A DNA stretch of 64,000 bases from Cylindrospermum stagnale PCC 7417 (GCF_000317535.1 NC_019757.1:409001-473000), one strand, 5' to 3'; counted from the first letter of the stretch, positions 16,361 through 25,400 are shown. Program-made: numbers and translations. Notes: generated from the letters alone by a model not told the origin.

Positions 16361-18085
16361 ATGTCTAATCTCTTGTGGAAGTCCCTGGTGGTTAGCCCAG
16401 CAGTTTTAGGAGCAACGCTGCTAGTTTCGGCAACAGCAATTGCGGCTCCAAATACAGCCACTGAAGTATCGCCAGTAGAAAATCAAGGCACAACTCAAGT
16501 TACCCAACAGCCTGAAATCTTGGCGCAAACAGCCAATGATGCCAAGGTTTTGGATCAAGTTAAACGCTACAGCAACGAAGGCAACACTAGTCAGTCTCAA
16601 GTAACATCTGTTTCTCAGTTTTCCGATGTCCAACCCACTGACTGGGCATTCCAAGCGTTGCAGTCCTTGGTTGAGCGCTATGGTTGTATTGCTGGTTACC
16701 CGAATGGTACTTACCGCGGTAACCGTGCTTTGACCCGTTACGAATTTGCCGCTGGCTTAAATGCCTGTTTGGATCGAGTTAACGAATTGATTGCCACAGC
16801 AACGGCTGATTTGGTGACAAAACAGGATTTAGCAACATTACAGCGGTTACAAGAAGAATTTTCAGCTGAACTAGCAACCCTACGCGGTCGTGTAGATTCC
16901 TTAGAAGCGCGGACTGCTGAACTGGAAGCAAATCAGTTCTCCACCACCACCAAGCTGGTTGGTGAAGCGATTTTTGCAGTCAGTGATGCCTTTGGGGATA
17001 GAACCGGGGAAGCCAACAATACCGTATTCCAAGACAGAGTACGTTTAGGCTTGCAAACCAGCTTCACAGGTAGAGATGTGTTAACCACCCGTTTATCGGC
17101 TGGTAATGCACGAGCCTTTAATATAGTGGGTCAGGGTGGTGCAAGTGTCAATACAGCAGAAGGCACACAAACATATCAAGTGGGTAGCACTACTGACAAC
17201 AGTGTTAGGATAGACCGCTTGACTTATGAAGCTCCTGTTGGGCCTGCTCAAGTTTACTTAGCAGCGGCTGGAGGGCAACATAGTCACTATGCTGCTGTTA
17301 ACAACCCTTACTTCTTCGACAAAACCGACGGCGGTAATGGTGCTCTGTCTACCTTCGCTTCGGAAAATCCCATCTATCGGATTGGTGGTGGTGCAGGTAT
17401 AGCACTTAACGTACCCTTTGGTAAACCGGGCGGTGTCTTGAAATCAAGTTCACTAACCTTAGGTTACTTAGCGTCGGAAGCTAATAATCCTACCGCCGGT
17501 CAAGGTGTGTTCAATGGCAATTATGCCGCTTTAGGACAGTTGAATTTTAGTGTTGGCGATCGCATAGGCGTAGCCGCTACCTATGTCCATGGTTATAACG
17601 GCACAGATGGGACTTTATTCGATGGGGGCGGCACACTAGGGGTAGGCGATACTTCTCCTGTTGTAGGTACTTCACAAGCCAACAGGCTCAGTGGCACAGA
17701 TGCGTCTTCCAGCAATTCCTACGGTTTGTCACTTGCGTTCAGACCTAGCGAGAAATTATCGGTTAGCGGCTTCGTATCTTACCACGATGTCACAGGCTTC
17801 GGTGCTAATGATGATTACGAAGCTTGGAGCTACGGAGCCGGGTTAGCCTTACCTGACTTCGGTAAGAAGGGTAACGTATTGGGTATTTTCGGCGGCGCAT
17901 CACCCTATGCTCTTAACCGAGGTGGTGGTAATAAAGTCCCATATCAGATTGAAGGCTTCTACAAATATCGCGTGTCGGATAACATCTCTGTTACCCCTGG
18001 TGTTATCTGGTTGACCGCTCCTGGTCAAAGTAACGATAACGACGATGCATTTATCGGTACTCTCAGAACAACCTTCACTTTCTAG
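16361..18085 (+). CDS. SLH-domain outer membrane porin (OprB-type, 'iron uptake porin')
   Basis: 574 residues from the ATG at 16361; the in-frame GTG at 16343 overlaps the purine-rich ribosome site and is less likely. Order: signal peptide with cleavage near ALVSATAIAA (~25); an SLH domain (~85-140: FSDVQPTDWAFQALQSLVER and AGYPNGTYRGNRALTRYEFA), which anchors to the peptidoglycan-linked polymer; a coiled coil (~145-190, LRGRVDSLEARTAELEAN); then a C-terminal beta-barrel of the OprB type ending in aromatic FTF, as outer-membrane proteins do. Such porins are the major channels of the cyanobacterial outer membrane, some implicated in iron uptake. Followed by a strong terminator. Confidence 0.93.
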   Translation: MSNLLWKSLVVSPAVLGATLLVSATAIAAPNTATEVSPVENQGTTQVTQQPEILAQTANDAKVLDQVKRYSNEGNTSQSQVTSVSQFSDVQPTDWAFQALQSLVERYGCIAGYPNGTYRGNRALTRYEFAAGLNACLDRVNELIATATADLVTKQDLATLQRLQEEFSAELATLRGRVDSLEARTAELEANQFSTTTKLVGEAIFAVSDAFGDRTGEANNTVFQDRVRLGLQTSFTGRDVLTTRLSAGNARAFNIVGQGGASVNTAEGTQTYQVGSTTDNSVRIDRLTYEAPVGPAQVYLAAAGGQHSHYAAVNNPYFFDKTDGGNGALSTFASENPIYRIGGGAGIALNVPFGKPGGVLKSSSLTLGYLASEANNPTAGQGVFNGNYAALGQLNFSVGDRIGVAATYVHGYNGTDGTLFDGGGTLGVGDTSPVVGTSQANRLSGTDASSSNSYGLSLAFRPSEKLSVSGFVSYHDVTGFGANDDYEAWSYGAGLALPDFGKKGNVLGIFGGASPYALNRGGGNKVPYQIEGFYKYRVSDNISVTPGVIWLTAPGQSNDNDDAFIGTLRTTFTF

Positions 18086-18137
18086 ATTGTTGACAATCTG
18101 CCGATAATTTTTGAGAAATCTTTTGCAATCTATTGCT

Positions 18138-18166
18138 CCCCACCATCAGGTGGGGTTTTTTATTTT
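18138..18166 (+). terminator. Intrinsic terminator of the porin gene
   Basis: CCCCACC-ATCA-GGTGGGG stem followed by TTTTTTATTTT, about 50 bp after the porin stop. Confidence 0.92.
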
Positions 18167-18228
18167 CGGTAGGGTTACTGAATAAACCCCAGTGGAGAAC
18201 CGGAGTATACTAGAAAAGGTTATGAGCT

Positions 18229-18466
18229 AATACGGTTCAGTTAAGAAAAATCGCAGGTTGGGTTTTAGCTTGCTTCTGCGGAGCAGTACGAAGTGAAACC
18301 CAACAATTAACATTTAATGTTGAGTTATGCCTCTGGCAAGCTGTTCGCATTCGCTGTCTCCGATACGTTCCTCAAATGCCACTTAGAGGAAAGGGGGGAA
18401 AATACGCACGTGTGTGGCTCCCCAATCTACGCAGTTTAGGACTTTTGGCTTTAACTGAACCGTATT
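18229..18466. mobile_element. IS630/Tc1-type MITE
   Basis: Perfect 16-bp inverted ends AATACGGTTCAGTTAA (18229-18244) and TTAACTGAACCGTATT (18451-18466) enclose 238 bp with no transposase. A TA dinucleotide at each end fits the TA target duplication of IS630/Tc1-mariner elements. The interior carries small GC-rich repeats (for example 'ctgcggagcagtacgaagtg'). Its right end lies 57 bp upstream of the Rrf2-type regulator start. Confidence 0.8.
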
Positions 18467-18522
18467 GGGTTAGATCGCTGTTAACTTCCTCCTAAACCCA
18501 ATCACTACTTACTTTGCTGCCT

Positions 18523-18960
18523 GTGGAACTATCTTGTAAATCTGAATACGCAATTCTTGCCTTATTAGAGATGGCAACTCATTACAGCAGTGGCGAACCG
18601 ATGCAAATTCGACAAATTGCTGCACAACAAAACATTCCTGATCGCTATCTAGAACAGTTGCTGGCTACCTTGAGACGTGGGGGTATAGTCAAAAGTCAAC
18701 GCGGTTCAAAAGGTGGCTATCTGTTGACGCGAGAACCTTGGAAAATCAGCATTTTAGAGATTTTGGAGTGCTTGGAAGGGTTAGACGTGCGAACCTATGA
18801 GGAAGACATCAATCCCAAAACCGTAGACAGTTCTGTTGTTGAGGAAATCTGGCTAGAAGCAAGTCAGGCAGCCAGTTCAGTCTTGCAAAAGCATTCGCTT
18901 CAGGATCTCTGTGAAAAAAGAGATTCACGGCGGCAGTTAGATATCATGTACTACATTTGA
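18523..18960 (+). CDS. Rrf2 family transcriptional regulator (CymR-like context)
   Basis: About 145 residues. I choose the GTG at 18523 because Rrf2 proteins begin M-x-LSxKxEYA, as in ELSCKSEYAILALLEMA; the TTG at 18514 adds three residues. The winged HTH reads MQIRQIAAQQNIPDRYLEQLLATLRRGG, then SQRGSKGGYLL, the family signature. The three clustered Cys used by IscR/NsrR for an Fe-S cluster are absent from the 90-105 region. A cysteine synthase gene starts 49 bp downstream in the same direction, as expected for a CymR-type cysteine-metabolism repressor. A MITE sits just upstream and may supply or separate promoter sequence. Confidence 0.88.
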   Translation: MELSCKSEYAILALLEMATHYSSGEPMQIRQIAAQQNIPDRYLEQLLATLRRGGIVKSQRGSKGGYLLTREPWKISILEILECLEGLDVRTYEEDINPKTVDSSVVEEIWLEASQAASSVLQKHSLQDLCEKRDSRRQLDIMYYI

Positions 18961-19009
18961 TAAGTGGCCCAATAACTAAGGAATAAAGACGAAGGAATAA
19001 GGAATATTT

Positions 19010-19978
19010 ATGCGGATTGCTCGTAACATTACAGAACTGGTTGGTCGTACACCCCTAGTGCAACTGAACCGTATCCCCCAAGAGTCAGGGTGTGTTGCTC
19101 AGATTGTGGTGAAACTGGAAAGCATGAACCCATCTGCATCAGTCAAAGACCGAATTGGGGTGAGTATGATTAATGCTGCCGAGAAGGAAGGGCTGATTGC
19201 TCCTGGCAAGACATTATTGGTTGAGCCTACGTCGGGAAATACAGGAATTGCCCTAGCAATGGCAGCAGCAGCTAAGGGTTATCGGTTAATTTTAACGATG
19301 CCGGAAACCATGAGTGGGGAGCGACGGGCAATGTTACGGGGCTATGGAGCTGAACTGGAACTAACACCAGGAATTGAGGGCATGAGTGGGTCAATTAGAC
19401 GGGCGCAAGAGATAGTAGAAACGACGCCAAATGCCTATATGTTACAACAGTTCCGCAATCCGGCGAATGCGAAAGTACATCAAGAAACGACAGCAGCGGA
19501 AATCTGGGAAGACACTGATGGACAGGTTGATATCATTGTGGCGGGGGTGGGAACAGGTGGTACGATTACTGGTGTATCGGAGATTCTGAAAACACGCAAG
19601 CCGAGCTTTCAGGCGATCGCAGTTGAACCTGCCAATAGTCCAGTGTTATCTGGGGGTAGACCAGGGCCACACAAAATCCAGGGAATTGGTGCTGGGTTTA
19701 TTCCCCAAGTGCTACAACTAAAATTGATTGATGAAGTGATTACCGTCACTGATGAAGAAGCGATTGACTACGGTCGGCGTTTGGCAAGAGAAGAAGGGCT
19801 ACTATCTGGTATTTCTAGTGGAGCAGCTTTATGTGCGGCAATTCGTGTCGCTCAACGTCAAGAAAATGAGGGCCGCTTAATTGTAATGATTCAGCCCAGT
19901 TTTGGCGAAAGATATTTGAGTACACCGTTGTTCCAAGATTTAGAGGCAAAGGTAGCAGCTAGTATTAGCTCACAATAA
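19010..19978 (+). CDS. cysK: Cysteine synthase A (O-acetylserine sulfhydrylase)
   Basis: 322 residues, fold type II PLP enzyme. The PLP lysine is in [11 protein letters not shown] (~45), the substrate loop is [13 protein letters not shown] (~70), and the PLP phosphate loop is [11 protein letters not shown] (~175). SGISSGAA near 265 holds the Ser that faces the pyridine nitrogen. It converts O-acetylserine and sulfide to cysteine in the cytosol. It follows the Rrf2-type regulator by 49 bp and precedes a DnaJ-domain gene by 10 bp, so the three may be one transcript. Confidence 0.95.
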   Translation: MRIARNITELVGRTPLVQLNRIPQESGCVAQIVVKLESMNPSASVKDRIGVSMINAAEKEGLIAPGKTLLVEPTSGNTGIALAMAAAAKGYRLILTMPETMSGERRAMLRGYGAELELTPGIEGMSGSIRRAQEIVETTPNAYMLQQFRNPANAKVHQETTAAEIWEDTDGQVDIIVAGVGTGGTITGVSEILKTRKPSFQAIAVEPANSPVLSGGRPGPHKIQGIGAGFIPQVLQLKLIDEVITVTDEEAIDYGRRLAREEGLLSGISSGAALCAAIRVAQRQENEGRLIVMIQPSFGERYLSTPLFQDLEAKVAASISSQ

Positions 19979-19988
19979 AATTAGATTC

Positions 19989-20681
19989 ATGGTCGATTCT
20001 AACCACTATAAAACCCTAAAAGTTGATCCTAATGCCAGCCTGGCGGAGATTAAGCAAGCTTATCGCCGCTTGGTAAAATTATTTCATCCTGACAGTCAAC
20101 AGGAAACGGCGGATCACGAGCAGATTATTCGCATCAATGCAGCTTATGAGGTCTTGGGAGATACACAAAGCCGCTTAAATTATGACCAAAAGCTGCAAAA
20201 TAGCTCCCAAAAATTAAATAGCCCTCGCCAGCCGCGTACAGCATCCGCCCAAAAACGTCACCAGACAACAAGGCCAACCGGAAGGGATGCTGATGAACTG
20301 GTTGAAGAATGGCTGCGCTTAGTTTATAAACCAGTTAATCGCTTGCTTTGTGGCATTCTCAGTTCTCTAGAGGAACAAATTGAGGAATTAGCCGCTGATC
20401 CTTTTGATGATGAATTGTTAGACGAATTTCAGGATTATTTAGAATCCTGTCGAGATGATCTTAAAGAAGCGCAAATTAAGTTTCGTTCTTTGCCGAATCC
20501 TCCTAGTTTGGCAGCTACTGCTGCTCATCTCTATTACTGTCTGAGTCAAGTTGGAGATGGAATTGAGGAGTTGGCTTACTTTCCGTTGAGCTATGATGAG
20601 CGTTATTTACACACTGGTCAAGAACTATTCCGTATAGCTACCAGGTTGTACCAAGAAGCACAAGTTTCGGTTAGTAAATAA
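19989..20681 (+). CDS. DnaJ-domain protein
   Basis: 230 residues. An N-terminal J domain covers ~5-65 (HYKTLKVDPNASLAEIKQAYRRL, the HPD motif in LFHPDSQ, then INAAYEVLGD). A short basic Pro/Arg linker follows, then an acidic, helical C-terminal domain (~95-230) with no zinc-finger or CTD of canonical DnaJ. It would be a class III J protein recruiting DnaK to an unknown client. It begins 10 bp after cysK and its stop overlaps the convergent small gene by 11 bp. Confidence 0.88.
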   Translation: MVDSNHYKTLKVDPNASLAEIKQAYRRLVKLFHPDSQQETADHEQIIRINAAYEVLGDTQSRLNYDQKLQNSSQKLNSPRQPRTASAQKRHQTTRPTGRDADELVEEWLRLVYKPVNRLLCGILSSLEEQIEELAADPFDDELLDEFQDYLESCRDDLKEAQIKFRSLPNPPSLAATAAHLYYCLSQVGDGIEELAYFPLSYDERYLHTGQELFRIATRLYQEAQVSVSK

Positions 20682-20952
20682 AGTTCACATTCTGCTCTAA
20701 TGTACCACCAATAGCATAAACCGCGTTAAAGCCGATTCGTCCTGCCCAAATTGGGGCATCAGCCTTTTTATCTTGTAATCGGCTACTTGTAATTATTAAA
20801 TCATCACCGATTTCATATTCACCTGTTTCTACATTAATTGAAATAATCTTGCCAATATTCTCTACTGTCTCCACTTGAGGACGTATGCTCTTTTCATAGA
20901 GTTCTTTGCCACGTTTGGTAATTTCTTCACCACTGATTTTAGGATAAGACAT
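20671..20952 (-). CDS. Conserved small protein of unknown function
   Basis: 93 residues. I recognise no named domain. An N-terminal amphipathic helix (GEEITKRGKELYEKSIRPQVE) is followed by a compact beta-rich part (GKIISINVETGEYEIGDDL...APIWAGRIGFNAVYAIGG). The balanced composition and clean ATG support a real cyanobacterial gene; similar short proteins often sit beside toxin-antitoxin-like genes, but no partner with PIN or other toxin motifs is next to it. The last 11 bp overlap the end of the DnaJ-domain gene on the other strand. Confidence 0.6.
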   Translation of the reverse strand: MSYPKISGEEITKRGKELYEKSIRPQVETVENIGKIISINVETGEYEIGDDLIITSSRLQDKKADAPIWAGRIGFNAVYAIGGTLEQNVNFIY

Positions 20953-21193
20953 ACAGGTAATTTACAAGTTAATGTTAGTAGACTTCTGTCATTATTCTAA
21001 GACAGAGACTAGAGTTAATTATTACTTTAGAAGGCTGCATTTCTAGCCAAAGGCAATCAATTAGTCAAATTGTTTTATACCGTACCTATACCACAAATTA
21101 GAAATCACTAAAATTGAGGTGTACTATAGGTTTTTGATAACTGATGTTTTTATTTTCTACAAAATCTATAAAATCTGCAATCAAAAAGTTAAT

Positions 21194-22189
21194 CTATTCT
21201 ATAGAATCAACAGGCACATGAATACGATAGAAAGATTCAGTCCAGCTTGTATAATACTCTTCATTAATAGGAACAGGCTGATCCCAAGATATAAATTTAT
21301 GCCTTGTAAGCAATCTAATTTCTCCATCAATATCACTATATCTACAGATTCTTCTCAGTCTATCTTCATTGAAACGGCAGAAGACTTTACCAGAGGGATT
21401 TTCTAAGGAATTTTCATCCCTCCTTTCAAGAAGGAAAGCATAAAATTCTCGTGTTATGCGAGGCAGCTTGGCAAGTTCCTTGACTAGAAAGTAAAACGCC
21501 TCTCTTACTTCATCCATTGAGTAATAATCTTCTTGTTTTCCTCTTTCCTTCTTAAATTTAGTTATGTGATATTCATAATAAGATGTGAGTAAATTTTCAT
21601 TAAATTTCTCTTTTGGTATTGCTTCAATATAATTTCTAATGCTCGTAGAAAATTCACCTTCTTCATTTGGTATCTCTAAATCTATCTTAACCCTGACAAC
21701 TTCGCTTTTTATATACTGATGAATAGATTGTAAAGTATCGAGCGGAAGTTCGATCGATTTCTTGCAAAGTGTATTTATATCCCAAATATTTTCTTCTTGA
21801 AATTTTGTTGTTTCCCATAGTTATTGATTTGGGGTATATTTTTTTTGCTTGTAGCCAATTATTAGAACATAAATATCCTTGTATTGATCTATGTTATTGT
21901 CTACAATAGTCTTCAGAGTATGATTAATTTTATCCGATGTTTTTTCTGAGGTAATTTGAAATGCTTTCCCTTTTAAAGAATCACCTAAATCTAATCCTGG
22001 TGCATTGCTTCTTTCATTATTGAGATTTTCCAAGCTTATATCGAGTATTTTATTCAAGATTTCTTTAAAGAAGTCTTCAAGATATTTATTTAAGTCTATT
22101 AATCCGAGTTTACATCTGTTGTCTACTTGATTAGCAATGTTTGCTAATTCGTCTATTATTTCACCTATAAAATAACCTCTAGTAATCAC
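21194..22189 (-). pseudogene. SMEK-like domain protein interrupted by one in-frame stop
   Basis: Starting at GTG (22189) the frame runs 122 codons to a TAA at 21823-21821, then continues open in the same frame to 21194, giving 331 sense codons around a single stop. The N-terminal half (GYFIGEIIDELANIANQV, CKLGLIDLNKYLEDFFKEIL) resembles the domain annotated as SMEK. It contains GLDLGD...FQITSEKTSDKI, a spacing like the D-QxTxxK core of some PD-(D/E)XK nucleases. The C-terminal half (~215-331) is mixed charge, FYFLVKELAKLPRITREFYA, with no named domain. AT-rich relative to neighbours, suggesting recent acquisition. Either a young pseudogene, a sequencing error or readthrough. Confidence 0.65.
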
Positions 22190-22421
22190 GTATTGCTCCT
22201 AAGTCTTCTTTACAACGTGAATAAATAAATTTACGGTTCTTTTAACTCTAACAGATAACCTTAATGTACCGTTTCCCACAAGGTGTAACGTTCTACATGG
22301 ATGATTATTATACGTAAAGCTTATGAAAATTACTTATTTCAATGATCACTGACGGACAAATTAGTTTATACTGATAACAGTGAAAGATTAAGAAATTTTA
22401 AATTCTGTTCCCAGTGTACTC

Positions 22422-23294
22422 ATGCAATGCATTGTAAATCGCCGTGCTCAGTTTTCGGCAAGTCATCGGTATTGGTTGCCAGAACTAACTGAAGCCGAGA
22501 ATATTGAAAAATTTGGTGCTTGCTCTAGATTTCCTGGACACGGACACAACTATGTCTTATTTATTTCCCTGGCTGGGGAATTGGATAAATATGGCATGGT
22601 GCTGAATTTGTCTGATGTGAAACAGGTAATTAAGCGGGAAGTTACCAGCCAATTGGACTTTTCTTATCTCAATGATGTGTGGGCAGATTTTCAAGAAACT
22701 CTGCCCACTACTGAGAATATTGCACGGGTGGTTTGGCAGCGGCTAGCACCCCACTTGCCTTTAGTCCGTGTGCAGTTGTTTGAACATCCTGAACTTTGGG
22801 CTGATTATATGGGAAACGGAATGGAAGCTTACCTCAGTATTAGTACGCACTTTAGTGCCGCCCATCGGCTGGCTCATCCTGACCTCAGTCTTGAGGAAAA
22901 TACAGAGATTTATGGTAAGTGTGCCCGTGTTAATGGACATGGACATAATTACCATTTAGAGGTGACTGTGAAAGGGGAAATTGACCCGCGCACGGGGATG
23001 ATTGCTGATTTAGGTGCTTTGCATCAGGCGATCGCAGATTATGTGGTAGAACCATTTGATCACACCTTTCTCAACAAGGATATCGCGTTCTTTGCTGAAG
23101 TTGTGCCGACGGCGGAGAATATCGCACTTTATATTAGTAATGTATTGCGATCGCCGATTCAGGAATTGGGAGCCAAGCTTTACAAAGTTAAACTGATCGA
23201 AAGTCCGAATAATTCCTGCGAAATTTACACCACTGAGTCTGAATTAAACTCAGCTAGTACTGTAAAAACAGCGCCTGTTTTGGCGAGAGTTTAG
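22422..23294 (+). CDS. Tandem 6-pyruvoyl-tetrahydropterin synthase / QueD-family protein
   Basis: 290 residues made of two complete PTPS/QueD domains (~1-125 and ~135-270). Domain 1 has SASHRYW and CSRFPGHGHNY; domain 2 has SAAHRLA and CARVNGHGHNY. Each therefore keeps the three zinc His and the catalytic Cys, with the C-x5-HGH spacing of eukaryotic-type PTPS rather than the shorter QueD C-x3-HGH. PTENIA recurs in both (TTENIARVVW, TAENIALYIS). It converts dihydroneopterin triphosphate to 6-pyruvoyl-tetrahydropterin or 6-carboxy-tetrahydropterin; cyanobacteria make biopterin glycosides this way. ATG start; the stop codon runs into a GGGCATT triplet repeat. Confidence 0.88.
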   Translation: MQCIVNRRAQFSASHRYWLPELTEAENIEKFGACSRFPGHGHNYVLFISLAGELDKYGMVLNLSDVKQVIKREVTSQLDFSYLNDVWADFQETLPTTENIARVVWQRLAPHLPLVRVQLFEHPELWADYMGNGMEAYLSISTHFSAAHRLAHPDLSLEENTEIYGKCARVNGHGHNYHLEVTVKGEIDPRTGMIADLGALHQAIADYVVEPFDHTFLNKDIAFFAEVVPTAENIALYISNVLRSPIQELGAKLYKVKLIESPNNSCEIYTTESELNSASTVKTAPVLARV

Positions 23295-23314
23295 GGCATT
23301 GGGCATTGGGCATT
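23294..23314 (+). repeat. Heptanucleotide STRR (GGGCATT)x3
   Basis: Three perfect GGGCATT heptamers beginning at the last base of the PTPS-like gene's stop codon. Confidence 0.9.
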
Positions 23315-23393
23315 GATCATGCTCCCATGCCCCAGTCCCGATTTTGCCCGGAGAAAAATTTACTTATTTTCCTAGCATTTTCCTAATTTTATT

Positions 23394-24341
23394 TTAAAAA
23401 TACCGACGACGGGCTGAGTGTCGCAGATAGCGATAAATTATCCAAGCTAAAACTCCGAAACTGAGGTTTAGCAACAACTGCCTAAGTATAAACATTGAAA
23501 TATCTGGATATAAAAGCTGTACTGGTCTTAAGGGAAGCAGTTTTCTGATTAAGATAAATAGACCAAAAAGAGCATTACCACTGAGTATGAGGGTAAACAG
23601 CACCAAACCCCGCTGCCAGTAACGCCGCTGAAGTGTATAACCTGATATCAAGGGAATAGGGCGTTTGCCTTGTACTCTCCGCAGTAGTTGTTCTAGCCGC
23701 CAAAACATCCATACTAGGAAGGGAAATAAACCAGAACTGAGAAAACGTAGCGGTGGTGGATAACCCCAAGCGCTAGATAGGATATTTGCTAGGGCATGAC
23801 AGATCACAGAATTTAGCCCAGCCCTAAAAATCAAATTCCTGTCTCGATTTAACCGCATGCTGGAGGAAATGTATATTCCCCAGGCATAACCCCAGGGGGC
23901 AGAAAACATCGCATGAACTGGTGTGCCAATACTACGTTCAACAGCTGATGCTGTACCGTGAAAAAGGTAAATCCAGTTTTCTTCGGCGGTGAATCCCAGG
24001 GAAACGGCGATCGTGAACAGGAAAACGGTAGTAGCACGTAATCGATACCTGCGTTGCAGATGGTAGGTTGGCGCCACAACTGCTGCTAACTTGCAGCCTT
24101 CTTCAATTGGACCTACTTCCAGCAGCTGCCGTAGAGCCTTACCTAGGAATGAGTGCGGTATCTGTTGCCAATGTGCAACCCATTCTTCTAGTCGGAGGGC
24201 TAGGAAACCAGAGATTGCCCCGAAGATAAAAAACAATAGAAGATGTGACAGCGGTGGGGCAGCAGGGATACGACGGTAGTAGAGCAACAGAAACAGCAGC
24301 GGTGGGATGACTGCCCATAGCAGTAGAGAGAAATCAGCCAC
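23394..24341 (-). CDS. PrsW family intramembrane metalloprotease
   Basis: 315 residues with about eight hydrophobic helices (first ~5-21, LLLWAVIPPLLFLLLYY). Family motifs are in order: GPIEEGCKLAAV (~77-88, EExxK), SLGFTAEENWIYL (~114, FxxxEN), GTPVHAMFSAPWG (~139, HxxxS/A) and a further His in SVICHALANIL. These Glu and His residues form the predicted zinc site in the membrane. PrsW of Bacillus cleaves an anti-sigma factor; substrates in cyanobacteria are unknown. GTG start; the start codon overlaps the stop region of the upstream methyltransferase by 8 bp, so the pair is translationally coupled. Confidence 0.88.
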   Translation of the reverse strand: MADFSLLLWAVIPPLLFLLLYYRRIPAAPPLSHLLLFFIFGAISGFLALRLEEWVAHWQQIPHSFLGKALRQLLEVGPIEEGCKLAAVVAPTYHLQRRYRLRATTVFLFTIAVSLGFTAEENWIYLFHGTASAVERSIGTPVHAMFSAPWGYAWGIYISSSMRLNRDRNLIFRAGLNSVICHALANILSSAWGYPPPLRFLSSGLFPFLVWMFWRLEQLLRRVQGKRPIPLISGYTLQRRYWQRGLVLFTLILSGNALFGLFILIRKLLPLRPVQLLYPDISMFILRQLLLNLSFGVLAWIIYRYLRHSARRRYF

Positions 24342-25254
24342 TCACCTGAGCAATTACAGTACGGTGACGGGGACTGTTGCGAGTGATATTCGGAGTTTGG
24401 AAACCCGCCTCAACTAGGACTTGCTCAATGTCTAAGGTGAAATATTCATCTAAATAAGGTTCAGTGCTTTTAAGCAGAGTCAAAATGTAAGGGGGCATTT
24501 TCTTGTAAATCTCCGATTTGGGATTCATGTCCATGATTGCCAAGTATCCACCCGGACGCAGTAGACGCCGCGCCTCAGCAAAAATCTGCCTAGTTGCTGA
24601 CTGGGGCAATTCGTGGCACATCAGGAAAATAGAAACTAAATTAAACGAGGCATCTGGTAAGCCAGTAGATTCAGCAGCAGCATGAACCCAGTTGATTTTA
24701 GCCTGACGTTGCTGTGAGCGATAATCGGCAACGGCTAAGAAATAGGGAGATAAGTCTAAGCCTGTAATGTTGGCGTCGGGATAAACTGCTTGTAGAGCAA
24801 AGGTACTTAAGCCCACACCGCAAGCTAAGTCTAGGATGTGTTGCGGTTGATGGGGAATTTGCTCTTTGAGGATATCATGGTAACTTTGACGCAGTTGGCG
24901 ATCGCCTTGCGCCCCAGCATCGGGCCAAATTCCGGCATGGACTGTACAAGCAGCAACTTCTAATTCTAAAGCCGCTTTCCAGCCGAGATTGCCGTCGTCG
25001 TAGGCGTGAAATGTTCGCAGATAGTATTCTGGGTAGGTTATCTGAGGATTTTGTACTTTAGCTAGGTCAGGTTTCCAATCACGCGCCTGTAGCTTCTCTA
25101 CTTCTTGTATCCAAGGTACACCAATTCTTTCAGCGCGTTTAATCATCATTTGTCTGGCTTGGTGCTTGGCGAGGCTGGCTAGAGGCTTAATTGCCAGGAT
25201 ACCGTTCACTAAACGGGAGACTAAGTCAGGAGAAGTTTTTACAGCAGCAGTCAT
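24334..25254 (-). CDS. Class I SAM-dependent methyltransferase
   Basis: 306 residues. The helical N-terminal third (~1-120) is specific to this cyanobacterial group (TYPEYYLRTFHAYDDGNLGW). The Rossmann methyltransferase core follows: motif I LDLACGVGLSTF (~142-153), acidic loop ITGLDLSPYFLAVA (~165), motif II-like NLVSIFLMCHELP (~207) and LRPGGYLAIMDMNP (~237). Substrate unknown; UbiE/ubiquinone-type and small-molecule methylases share this core. It overlaps the downstream PrsW gene by 8 bp, implying a shared transcript. Confidence 0.85.
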   Translation of the reverse strand: MTAAVKTSPDLVSRLVNGILAIKPLASLAKHQARQMMIKRAERIGVPWIQEVEKLQARDWKPDLAKVQNPQITYPEYYLRTFHAYDDGNLGWKAALELEVAACTVHAGIWPDAGAQGDRQLRQSYHDILKEQIPHQPQHILDLACGVGLSTFALQAVYPDANITGLDLSPYFLAVADYRSQQRQAKINWVHAAAESTGLPDASFNLVSIFLMCHELPQSATRQIFAEARRLLRPGGYLAIMDMNPKSEIYKKMPPYILTLLKSTEPYLDEYFTLDIEQVLVEAGFQTPNITRNSPRHRTVIAQVSG

Positions 25255-25400
25255 AAATCAATTTGCGTTTAACAGCCTTTTTCACTTATGACATATTTGC
25301 TGAACGTCAGTCCAGAACTGTGAAGATTTCTAGCTTTCAGGAACAATGGGGAATGGGGCGTGGAGATAATTACTCAATACCCCATTCCTAGGAATTAACC

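Noticed and set aside
21119-21406. 95-codon plus-strand frame opposite the SMEK-like gene
   Set aside because: It is the antisense shadow of the C-terminal half of the interrupted gene, whose minus-strand frame is continuous and similar in character to its first half.
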